Below are positions 33,816-44,849 of a DNA stretch of 64,000 nt, piece by piece. The DNA lies in contig JAGTJL010000011.1 in assembly GCA_020746875.1 (NCBI GenBank), positions 620,001-684,000 on the forward strand. The letters are read 5' to 3'. The stretch's first letter is position 1, and the number at the start of each line of letters is the position of its first letter. This stretch comes from Rhexocercosporidium sp. MPI-PUGE-AT-0058. Lineage: Eukaryota > Ascomycota > Leotiomycetes > Helotiales. The notes beneath the pieces are model-generated. The model saw only the letters and a program-made list of their open reading frames with translations. It was not told the origin of the DNA and searched no databases. Position numbers and translations under genes: made by a program.

Positions 33816-35724
33816 TCACACATCAGCAAGTCCCTTCTCGACCCCCACCTCTTCATTTTTGGGGGCATATCGACTCATGGACCTCAATTTTGGCCCCCAC
33901 ACAATAAATCCAAATGGAATCGGTATCATGATCAGTGCCAAGCAACCAAGTAGCGTACCTGCCCATTGTATCCCAAGATTGTGGAATATCTACCCAGAAA
34001 ATAGAAGGGAACAGCCACCTATCGCAAACCGAAGAATGGTGTTGGCTGCGAAAACTGAGGCTGCACTGTTGCGTTGGTTAGCTTGAGGCGGAGTTAAGAA
34101 GAGGAGGAAGCACGTACAATTCGATATACGAGTCGATGAGATAGTTGAAGCATTGTAGAAAGATGCAGAGAACACCAAATTCGACCAGCACCCCAGAAGC
34201 TGTAGGAGCCATGCAATGTACATTGTTTGTGTAGCTAGTCCGACCGAACATGTCGTTCACAGTTAGCACAGCTTCTGAACAAGCTAAGTGTGTATTGCTT
34301 ACTAGAAAAGACCCATGGTGAATGCAATTCCACCGACAACAGCAGGCCACAGCCTCCACTCAGGAATCGGGACATTATTTTTGGCCACAAGTTTTCTCAC
34401 ATATCCATTTTTGCAACATCAGAATATAGATACCCCCAAAGCACTCTCCAATTATCAAGCCAATAAAAGGTTGGCCACCGACCCCAAGGTTCATGCCATG
34501 TGTCTCTTGGAAGACAATTGGATATGCATCTAGTAGGGCATGGATTCGCCCATGTATGAAGCTCATATAGATCTTGACTAGGAAATCGATGGGTTCGATG
34601 AACAGCATCCGGATTGGTCGACTGAAGTTCGTGGTAATCAATTCGTGAATATCAAGTCCAACTTCATCCTCTTTCGCATGTATTCCCCAGATCCTCGTCT
34701 AACGTCTGAGTATTGTAGCTTTGGAGACGAGTATAGCAGGGGCGTACGTCTCGTTGACATACAAGACAATAAGTACAAACGCCAGGAAGCCCATAATGGA
34801 GGAGATATACATCGTCCACCTCCAGCCAAGACAACTCATGGTAATGAACCCGCCTGTGAAAGGAGTAGCAAATGGTCCGACGAACACGGCCATGGCGAAG
34901 ATGGAGATTGCAATGCCGCGAGTAGCGTTATCGTACATATCTGTAAACAAGCTTAAACCACGGCGATAGGCGAGGCAGAGAACATACCCGAAAAGAACCT
35001 ACACAGCATCAAAGTCTGCGTGTCTTTAGCGGTAGCAGTGGGAACGGTGAAGAGGGAAAATCCGAACATTCCGAGGATGAGAGGCCATCGACGACCAGAC
35101 AACTCTGACATAGGTGCCCAAATGGTAGGACCAGCTGCAAAACCCAGGACGTACAGTGTGATGCCTAGGATACCGACTTCTTCGCTGATGTGGAAATGAT
35201 GGGATATGATTGGGGTGGTGGATGAGAAGATCGCAGATGCGAATGAGGCAACGAAGGTGGAATATGTGAGTATTACGGAGAAGTAAAGCCTAAGCTCCCC
35301 AGTCAATATTGTTCCAACAAGAGATACGTTCCATCTTACTTCTTGCTCAAAGCCCAACTGTGAGGGTGCAATGGATCGTTAGACCCGACGAGCTCAACTA
35401 CATATTCCTCTGCGTCCGGTAGAGATGGTGGGTACGGTTTCCAAGCCCCTAGCGGAAGCCATTGATTTTGGGAACTGCTCCTCGAGTTGAACCAACAGTC
35501 GACTTGTGTTGTAGTCTGTAAGTGAAAATTCGGTTGAGTTCTAGCTCTTCAAGTGGTGCTGTTTGTGTTCTGGTCCGGGCTGGTCTACGAGGTGTTCTCG
35601 CAATACCACGATGGTTCAAAGGTACAAAGACGGATCCAGCTTCTCGAATGGAAGAAACTTCTTGTTGGGCATCTGGCCCGCCTTCGAGAATATCTCGATC
35701 GATGGTATAGATTTTGGGATCCAT
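33816..35724 (-). pseudogene. DHA1-type MFS transporter (polyamine/drug exporter-like), broken
   Basis: On the minus strand from 35724: a cytosolic N-terminus ending NRIFTYRLQHKSTVGST, a frameshift near 35,470, then WLPLGAWKPYPPSLPDAEEY and DPLHPHSWALSKK. An intron with donor GTAAGA leads into LYFSVILTYSTFVASFASAIF. Further on are FAAGPTIWAPMSELSGRRWP (MFS signature), RFFSGMFSASP, an indel near 34,955, GIAISIFAMAVFVGPFATP, WRWTMYISSIMG, NETYAPAILVSKA, TAG at 34699-34701, WGIHAKEDEVGLD, FIEPIDFLVKIYMSFIHG, AYPIVFQETHG, and a final NLGIQWAGTLLGCLALIMIPIP. A Trp in GLFW has become TAG near 34,312. The stop is at 33816. The family exports polyamines or xenobiotics by proton antiport. Multiple stops and shifts make this copy dead. 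Confidence 0.85.
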
Positions 35725-36530
35725 TGTCTGTGATGTTGTTGACTATCCACGGGCGCCTTTTCTGATTTTCGAGAGGACGGATTACACATTATGTATAGAG
35801 GCCACTTGGACTTTTTGTTTCGTACACTGCGGCGCTCTGTATGAATGCCCAGATAATTGCATCACTAAGACTTGAGGGTTCATCGCTTGCACAAGAGCGT
35901 CCGCCCCTTCCAATGGAGATGAGTTGCAGCATGATGACTTCTACGCATCAATAATCCTTGTGCGTGGCAGCAATTAAGTCGTCACTTCGATCATCAGCAT
36001 GTTGTCTTCTGTGGAGCCACTCTGTTGGATGGCGAGGTAAGTAATAGTTTACCGGAACTCAAGTCTCATGCAGAAGTCCTTGGCACTCTGATAGTTGCGA
36101 GATACGCAGCTCGCTCGAATTGCGAAGGAACGAGGCGCGAAAATTTCACAGGACAAGTGCACCTCCGTAATCTGCCTAGAGGGATTCGATCAAACATCAA
36201 ACGTCAGAATTTTCAACTTGCAAACGATTTCGGACGGAACTTTCACTATTGGAGTGTAAATTAACCATCTGATACATTGTTTCATATGCACCTTGTGTTC
36301 TGTACCCAGGAATACATATTCTGTCATCTGTTTACATGGCATTCGCCAGATTATGGGGTACGCGAAAAATCATCAGGACTCAAAAGCGAGCAGGCCATTC
36401 GATAAGTCAGTCAGTCAGTCATCAGCTGAGCTAAGAATCCAGCTGAATGGCTTACAGGAAATCGACAGCTGATTAGCTTAGCTAATATACTTATAAGCAG
36501 CTTGTAAGCTAGTCTAAAAAGAGTTTATTT
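35725..36530. other. Intergenic, no gene recognised
   Basis: Between the MFS relic and the hAT relic. The stretch at 36,400-36,520 has CAGT repeats and several AGCTNA/TTAGCT motifs, possibly the subterminal part of the hAT element. Confidence 0.5.
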
Positions 36531-38060
36531 ACTAAAATCGATAGGTACAGCATTCCAAGATCTCTCCAATTGTATAGCACCTCTCCTTTGCCAATTCTTC
36601 AGGCATTCCTGGTGCCATAGCATAGTACCAGTGAGTTTTAAGCTATGTGGAGTAGTCTATAAAGCACAAGAAGAAAAGACACGTTCACACTCCGCACTCA
36701 TTGCAAGTATAAAAAGGAAATCAAAAGCCATTTGAAAAAGTTGTGGCCACTGGGCCTCTTTTGACAACCAATACGCCATAAGAGACTAATCTGTTGGTGC
36801 TTCTTTAAGGTATTAAGTCAATTGATCTTTGCGAGTCGAGGACCTGTTACGAGAGGCTGAAGGTAGCGCCGGCGCTAATTGATCAAGGACGGAGTCCATA
36901 TAAGAACGCTCAGCTAGAGGTTCAGGAGATACTTCGTTCCTTGCGGCAGGGCCACCCAAATCTTTGTACTCTCGCAGCCAGAGGCTTCGTAGCTTAGCTT
37001 TCCCTTCCCTGACGAATCGAGCCATTGAAGGGGTATTCTAATGTTAATCAAAGTAGGCCCATTTCCATCGAGGGTAGAGTACTAGCGCAGCCATCCAAGC
37101 TATTAAAGCGTCTGTTTTTAAATAGTATTCTTTGGTCTTCCCCCAGGCGTGTATAATCGAGCTTTATATGCCTTTGTGGTTGTTGAATTCGCCATTCTTT
37201 GCCTTCAATTCGAGAGCCTTAAAGTAAGAAAGTATATGTTCAAATATAGATAGAATTTCCCATAGAGCTCCATTCGACGCGTGTTTGCCACCTTCTTGGA
37301 GATCGGCGTTTCCTTTTAGGCTTTTTGTAAAGTGAAATAAAGGCGCTAGGTGGTCTGCCATCAAGGTAAGAGCTTTCTATTCGTCGTCGCTAAGGTAGTC
37401 GTTTTGGAAGATCTTTAGATCAAAAGCCTCCTTAGAAAGTCGTAGTCTATAGGCGTACATATCAAGAGCCTCTCGCAGGTGGAGAGCACGTTGAATTATA
37501 CAATATGAGGCGTTTCAGCGTATTCCTCCATCCAAAACGACCTTCCATTGCTTGCCAGTGGCTACCCCTGTGTTGTATTCCTTCTGTAAATCTAAGAATA
37601 ACTTAGTCCTCTTTCTAAACGCTATAATGTGTGTTACTAGGTTGTGTAGCTTTCCAAGCTCTCCGCGACGCCTCCATAAAGCTCTCTTTTGCTCTGGCCC
37701 TCTAGCTATATATTCGTCTTTAAAACTCGTGGAATCTTGGCCAAAAAGGTATTACTTAGCGATTAAATTAATGACGTGATCAATACAACGTAATCTCCGT
37801 TCCTTGGGGTCGAATTGAAGGCTCTTGCTAAGCTTTACAAGTGTAGTATCGTTGTTGGTTGCGTTATCAAGGACGAAGTAGCCAAGGCGCGAAGAAGTGA
37901 TATTAAATCGCGTGAGAAGTGGGAAAAGCACCGAAGCTTGATTTAAGAAAGTGAGCGGAAGTAATAGTACGGAGAGGTTCGTATTACCAATACCAGTCTT
38001 GCTGTGCTTTGGAAGCTTTGGCAGCCCAATTAGGCGTGTAACAGCTATACTCACATGGAA
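36531..38060 (-). pseudogene. hAT-family transposase relic, N-terminally truncated
   Basis: Read on the minus strand from 38,054: RLIGLPKLPKHSKTG, VLFPLLTRFNITSSRLGYFV, LDNATNNDTTLVKLSKSLQF, RRLRCIDHVINLIAK, then KQWKVVLDGGIR, LTLMADHLAPLFHFTKSLKG, a low-similarity linker, and at the far end FDFLSIPAMSAECERVFSSC with LWHQECLKNWQ, the hAT C-terminal dimerisation segment. Several stops interrupt it. The N-terminal BED finger and the first catalytic Asp region are missing: the relic runs into AT-rich DNA at about 38,060. No terminal repeats could be confirmed. Confidence 0.8.
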
Positions 38061-38809
38061 ATATTCTCATAATACTTTCCATTTCCGTCTCTAGACTTAA
38101 GCTGCTACTGCTTTAACTTAAGCTATAAGTGAGCATTCCTAAGCTCGGCCGGAGCTCGGCCTAAGTAACTTAAGCATATAATAAAATTAGCCTAAGCATA
38201 TATTAAAAGGCCATTTTAACTTCTAAAAGGGCTCGTTTTAGCTCCTTTAATGCTCGGTTACACTTTCCTTCGTCTTGTCTTCAAGTACAGATCTTATTTT
38301 AGCTTCCTTGCGACCGAGATTTCTCTGAACCTATTTTTAGATTTATATTCGCTTATATATACGTAATAAGTAATTCAGCTTCATTATTCCATAACGTCTC
38401 CCTAATATTTATAAAAGCGATTTTATATAATACGAATTCAGTAGCATTTAATTTATTCTTCTTTAATTTATATTTTTTAATATTATATTTTTCCTACGTA
38501 TTTCTTTTCTTTTTCTCTTAGTTTTTGTTTTGCTTGTAAAAAGCAAAGGGCTAAGGTGCTCCGACGGCGAGTTAAATTCCTACTATTTATATATATATAA
38601 CATTATTTTAAGAAAGAGCTTATATTAATTTTATTTCGGCGGATAATTAAGATAACTAGTTCATCGGTTAATTCGTTATGAGATTTATATAACTACGAGA
38701 TTGCTTTATTAAAAAGTTATACTGAAGTTCAAGAAAGGGATTATATATACTATATAAGAGATAATCGTATTAGCGGGACTAAGAAAAGGGAGATCGCTAA
38801 TAGCAGGCC

Positions 38810-39415
38810 TATTAATAATGATATTACGTAATAGTAATGCCGTGCTAAGGAGGAGTCGTATAAATATCCAGTAGTATTAAGAGATTTATTATAAATCTTA
38901 AAAGTCCAGGATTGTATCGGCATTAGAGCTTTATAAATAAAAGAAGAAGGAGGAAGGTCAGTTAATAAACGTCAAATAAAAGTAGAGATTTATGCAGTAT
39001 CGATGCCGCATCTAAGGAGTTATATTAAGGGCTAATAATACTAAGAGATTCATGTAAATCCTAATAAAGTAGAATTACATTAGCGGCACAATTTAATAAC
39101 AAAAAGGTATAAGATTAGCTAAGTATAAGTTAAACAGAAGTAGAGATTTATGTAACGCTAATGCCGCGAAAGAGTTATACCAAGAGCTAATAGCACCGGG
39201 AGATTTATATGAATCTTAATATTACAGAACCATATCAGCGGCACAGTTCACTAGCAAAAGTGCAGGATTAGCTAGGTCGGGGTTAAATAAAAGTAGAGAT
39301 TTATATAACGGTAATACCGCGTCTAAAAAAGGTCATACTAAGGGCTAAAGCATTAGGAGAATAAGGCAGAATCATATTAGCGGCATAGTTTATTAATAAA
39401 GGAAGTACGGAGTTA
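38810..39415. repeat. Four tandem copies of a ~155-bp unit
   Basis: Units begin near 38,823, 38,981, 39,139 and 39,292 with a GAGATTTAT-like block followed by TAATGCCG, and continue through GAGCTAATA, an ATTAGCGGCA block and AGGATTAGCT. They differ mainly by transitions and small indels. Confidence 0.75.
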
Positions 39416-40630
39416 TTAATATGATTTCTGTAGCCAATCTTATTTATATAAAGGTTTAGAATATCCTAGAAGACGGAGCTCTGCTTACGCTTAGCTTTCC
39501 CTTTTCTTTGTATTAAATAAGAAGTAACCTAAGCTTTAATATAATCCCTTCCTTAATGTAATCTCGCCGCTATATAAATTTAATTATAATTAATAAGTAT
39601 ATTAGTCTAAGCCCATTCAATTAACGTAATTTTACTACCGAAGTAGTTCTGCCTTATCTTACTTATATAAAACTTTCACTTCCTTATAAAAACGAACCCT
39701 CTCAGTCATCTAACTATACTAACAGCAAACGCTAGCTATAAATATGCCCCTGAGCATCCTGCTAACTTAACTAATCCTTTTGAATCGGTCAGTTAATCCG
39801 TAAGAGGCAGGCTTAAAGCAGATTAAGGCACTGGATTATGCCGGCGCTTAGCTAAACTCCTTTAAGTATGACGATAATTACTTAAACGGAAAGATTCTGC
39901 CGGTGAAGGGGTATGTAATAACGCTAAACTCGTCTTATTATTATAAAGCTATAGTATAAGAAGAAGAGCAGATACGTTAATTTAGCTTATGCTTTCTAAA
40001 TTATACCGACTATTATCTCTTACTGTTTATTAAACCAAAAAGCATTAATAATTAAATCAAGTTAAGATTTTATATAATTAATATAATATTATAAGTAAGT
40101 TTAAGTATCTTTAAGATAAGATTAATATATTTAAATGTCTTAACTTATCTTATGAACTTAAGATATTCTATAAGCAAACTCATACTTTCTTAATAGCTTC
40201 TTTATTATTTATATTCTCCTTCTAGTATTTCCTTCTCTTTCTCGTTTAAACTATTCAGTCTTTACTTTATTTTTATAAATAATTAAACCGGAACTACTTT
40301 AGAAACACCCGCTTCGCTTCATTCACATTCTATTTTAATATCTCACCTTAAATACGTCTTAATAACGCGGTAGAGCGAAGTATAAAGAGCGCTGCTAATA
40401 AACTCCCAGTCGATGACAAAATAGTATTATAAGGCCTTATTACCGGAATATCTTTAACGATTACAGGATTCCTACTTTTTATAAAGTCCGTAATCTTATT
40501 ATAATTATTACTTTTACGTAAAATAATAAAATAAGAGATAGTTTCTGCTAGCTTTATTACGTAGGATTTATAACTTAAAGCTAATAATCTTCATTTAGCT
40601 AATTTATTAACAGGACTTAATTACTTTTTA

Positions 40631-40665
40631 GTAGACGCGCCGTACTTAGTAAGAGCGGGGTCGTA
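40631..40665 (-). repeat. Dispersed repeat, copy 1
   Basis: The complement reads TACGACCCCGCT, then AAGTACGGCGC, matching 47546-47580 on the plus strand with mostly transition differences. Confidence 0.6.
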
Positions 40666-40742
40666 TATACGGCCAGCGAATTATAGCTATGCTAAAAGGC
40701 CCGAATTATTAATTATAATTTATTTTTTAAAATTAAAAAAGC

Positions 40743-40798
40743 AGTATTAATTAATTAATTAAGTCCGTAATTTGACAGCGAACTAATTAATTAATACT
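40743..40798. repeat. Inverted repeat, 15-bp arms
   Basis: AGTATTAATTAATTA starting at 40743 is complemented exactly by TAATTAATTAATACT near 40783, with a GC-richer loop between them (GTCCGTAATTTGACAGCG). Confidence 0.6.
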
Positions 40799-41849
40799 TC
40801 ATAATTCTTACATAACCTCAACTAAATTAAGTTTCCAATTCGAGCGCGAACAAATCAAATTAATAAAATAACTGCCTTTGTCGAGGATATAATAGCTTTA
40901 TTTTAAAGCCGGTCTTTAATCCGCCTAAACTTCACTTATAACTAATACTAATTACTACCCTTTATTTATAAGTCCCTTATAACGCTACTATTTACGCGGA
41001 TCTGTAAGCGTCGCGCTCCTTTGCGATTATAGTCGAATTCAAATTAAATAATCTCAGGTACGTTATAATACGATAATTTATTCGTTAATAACTGCAAAAG
41101 TATTAATATTAAGTCTAAGATTGCGTAAATAAAGCTCTCGCTTATAATTAAAGCAGCGTTTTATATTAATATCTCATATCCTAAGATCCTAAAGCCTTCT
41201 CGAGCAACGACCAGCAGATTCTCAGCCTTCACAGCTTATTAAAACGACTTTATATACGCGTATACTAACTTCAAGTCCTATTGAAGTATCAGCGCCAGTA
41301 CCTTTAAGAACACAGCTTTAAGGTTAATTATTATTATTATTTTCAATAAGCAATATATTAATATATATATAATATACTAGAATATCCTTATTTACCTCAA
41401 ACTTATAATTATTAGACTTAAAAACAGAGATTTAATAAATCTATTAAGACCGGTACTAAAAGACTTCTAAAACGTGCCCGCTTAACGAAGAAAAACTTAA
41501 AATCGTTCGAAATAAAAAAGCGATAAAGGAAATCTATTAAGAAGAAGTTTATTAAATAATCGTCTTTTATAATTATAATTACCGATAAGGATTTTAGTAT
41601 AAAACTATAACAAAATAATATCGTTTATATTACTTTCGACGCACGAGCTGTAGATAATACCGCTAAAATCAGAGAATTATTAAATTAGCCACGGGCATCC
41701 GAGCTACTTAATTAGTTAACTTATAATAAGTATTTAATACTTACCGAAGATTATAAAAACGAACTTATTATAAAGGTTTCCGCTTATCCACTTTTTTTTA
41801 AAACGGACGGCTAAACGAGAAGTCTTAGGCTACTTCTAAAGACTTAATC

Positions 41850-42660
41850 ATCCTTAGTCGGCAGTTGACAATCATCTTATTATAAGCTTTAATAATACCT
41901 AACCAGATATTGTCGAGTCTTATCGTAAGACTGATTTTCCTCCAATCGCGGTCGAAGCACTTTTTAAAGACTTTGCTTCCTTCTTATATAATAAGATAAT
42001 ACTTACTTATATTATTAAATTTAAGAGTTTTAACGGCGATATAAAAGAAGTAAAATTATAATGCGCTTATAACGGAGCGCTTATAACGGAAGGAGCACGT
42101 GCTATACATAAGTATTTAAGCAAGTCCGACGACGGTTTTTACAGCAGAATATAAGCGCTTATAATCGTATTTAATAATAAGACTTTTAAATTTTATAACT
42201 ATTACGCTTTATAAATTCCTCCGTCGTTATAACCGGCAAGTAAAGTCGACAGCAGCGCAGAGATTACCGTTAGCGCCGTTAATACTTATTAATATCCTCA
42301 ATATCTCCTTGCTGGCGATAACTTTCGCGATTCTTTCGAAGATTATTAAAGCGCGTATAAATATACTCGGAATACTGAAGATATTAGTTTCAAGTAAGCA
42401 ATTAAAAGGAAAGATGTATTATAAGCATATATAAATAAAGATAATATATAAACTCCGCCAGATATTTGATCTGCGTAACCGCCGAATAATTCTTTAATTT
42501 CTATCTCTTTTAATATATTAAATAATTATAACTACGACGCTTATAACGACGGGTTTCTAATACTTGCGCAGTAACCGACCGATTCCTTAATTCCCGTCTC
42601 TTTAAGTCTATTAAACGGCTATAACTGCGATACGTATAACGACGATATTTAAATATATAA
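41850..42660 (+). pseudogene. Unidentified coding relic with internal repeat
   Basis: One frame reads as protein when stops are ignored: FPPIAVEALFKDFASFLY, GARAIHKYLSKSDDGFYS, FNNKTFKFYNYYAL, and YPQYLLAGDNFRDSFEDY. It ends with two related ~32-residue units, LISISFNILNNYNYDAYNDG and LIPVSLSLLNGYNCDTYNDD. Stops fall where Gln or Trp would fit. I do not recognise the family. Confidence 0.4.
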
Positions 42661-44849
42661 TTAAATAATTCTATTGTAATTATTAAAGGATATTTTAGTT
42701 TTACTTAAATTAAAACTTAAAGAAAACGTTAACTTTAATACTTATAATTATAAGAAGACTCGGGCCTAAACACGTTACGCTGTTGCGGTCGAAAAGCCAA
42801 GGGAAGTTAATTATAAATTTAAGCCGCGAAAGACTCGTATAAAGTATTACGTTTCTTAATAAAGTTTATAAAACTCTTTACTTGCGTTTTACGGTCGAAG
42901 AAATTTGCTAAGCGCCTGCTTTTATAATTAGGCGCCGGCTTTTTATTTGCGTTCTTTGCATTTATAGTTTACTTTAGCTCCCGTTAATCTTATATCTTAT
43001 AAGTATAATTATAAGCTTATGCAACCTCGAGGTCACTAGAAGTAGTCGAGCATCTAAAAGCTGTAATATAATATTAGCGCTTATTATAAGTAAGATTAAA
43101 TATCCTTCCTTATAATAAGTCTATTAATTTTAATCGAAGACGGAAGACCCTTTTAATACAAGAATCCAGAAAGTTCAGTTTCATTTTAAATATTCTTAGT
43201 TTAATTTAGTTCCTTAAATATAAAATGCCGTGCTTTACTAATATAAATAGCTTTAATCTATGTAATCTTTACGCTTAAAATAAGATAATTATTACTTTCC
43301 CTTTTATTTCCTTCTTTTTAAACTTTATATAAATATAATTTCCTTTTCTTCTTTTATTATCTTCTTCTCTTTTCTCTTTAAGAATTTATTATTAAGACGA
43401 TATAATCAATATATTTAATTACGTAGAAGGCCAGGGAAGCTAATTCTAACCGCTTTTAATACAGCCTCCTTACGTGGATATTATTGCCTCAAGCGCGGCA
43501 GAAGATAAGTTATCGATGAAGTTATTAATTATATATAATATCCGTGCTAAATACATTCGCGAGCGATCTTAATAAGATTAAGCACGACGAATAGTATTCT
43601 CGAGGGTAAATTATATATTAATTTACTTATATCCGCTTAAGTTATAAATATAAATAAGGCTTTTTAAGATATATATTTATATGAATTATTATGTTATATT
43701 ATTATAATAAGAAAAGGAATTTATATATATATCACTAATACGTGAACTACTGCTTTATTACTATAATTTATATATTTTAATTATTTCCCCTTCGCACTTC
43801 GCTCTTGTTTAAGCTTTACTTATTTATCGCTGCTTCTCTTAATAATTACTAAAGAATTAAGAGGTTCGATAATACTTTCAGTATTTATCCATAGAAAATA
43901 GTTGGACATCGCTTAATTAATACTAAGCTCCTTCATCCTCCTCTTAGCTTAAGCTTTTAAATCACCGAAATATCCCTCCGGATTATTGCCTCGCTACTTT
44001 TATAATATAAACTAAAAGTAGCGTGCGTCTTTCCTTGCTTAAATTATACGTTTATAATTAGTCGCTAGATTAAAAAGAATTTACATAAAGAAAAGGAATT
44101 ACTTTTTATATATTAAGAAAAATAATAATTAAACGAAGAACGTACTTTATAATATTGCTTTATTTATATTATATATTACGCGCGGCTATCTATTATTACG
44201 TCGTCAAATACTTAAGTAATTAAAAGAGCGACGGTCATTACTATTAATAAATCGGATAAGATAGCCGATATAATGCATTCAGTCTCTTAATCGTATAAGG
44301 ACGTTATAAGGGATTAATCGTTTATATTTATTATAATTAATATATTATAAATACCGAAATCGCCGTAATCGAGAATAAGATAATAAAAAAAAGTTTAATT
44401 GCCGTCTTTAGGCATAATATATAAGATAAGGCGCAAGAGAGACTGCTTAGCCGCCGTAGTAATAAAACTAATAGTATTATTATTATCTTCTTACTTAATT
44501 ATATCGCTTATATTACTGATTATCGCTTCGCTTTTGGACGTGAAAAGAGCAACGTAGAACTCGCGTATAAGAGTAACAGGAATAAGGAGCGATTTAAGTT
44601 TCTGTTTAAAGAGGCGTTCGTAGAACTAAATAGCGGCAAAAAAGAGAAAAACCGTATAATAAAATATTAAATTAAGGAAAAAGTAACGTATAAGTAATAA
44701 ATTCAAACTCTTACTATTATTAAATATATAATTATTAAATATAATACAATAATGCTCGCTAAATCTGCTTATAATATATTTGCTTTATTTATAATCTATT
44801 AATTGTTAGGCCTAGGTGCTTAATCTCGACCTTTTCTTATTAATTCATT
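42661..44849. other. AT-rich, nothing identified
   Basis: Scattered protein-like fragments (for example KSNRNKERFKFLFKEAFVEL near 44,570) without a family match. Confidence 0.5.

Larger units (their letters stand above)
39416..41849. other. AT-rich, nothing identified
   Basis: No gene family recognised. Contains a short inverted repeat (40743-40798) and one copy of a dispersed repeat (40631-40665). Confidence 0.5.
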
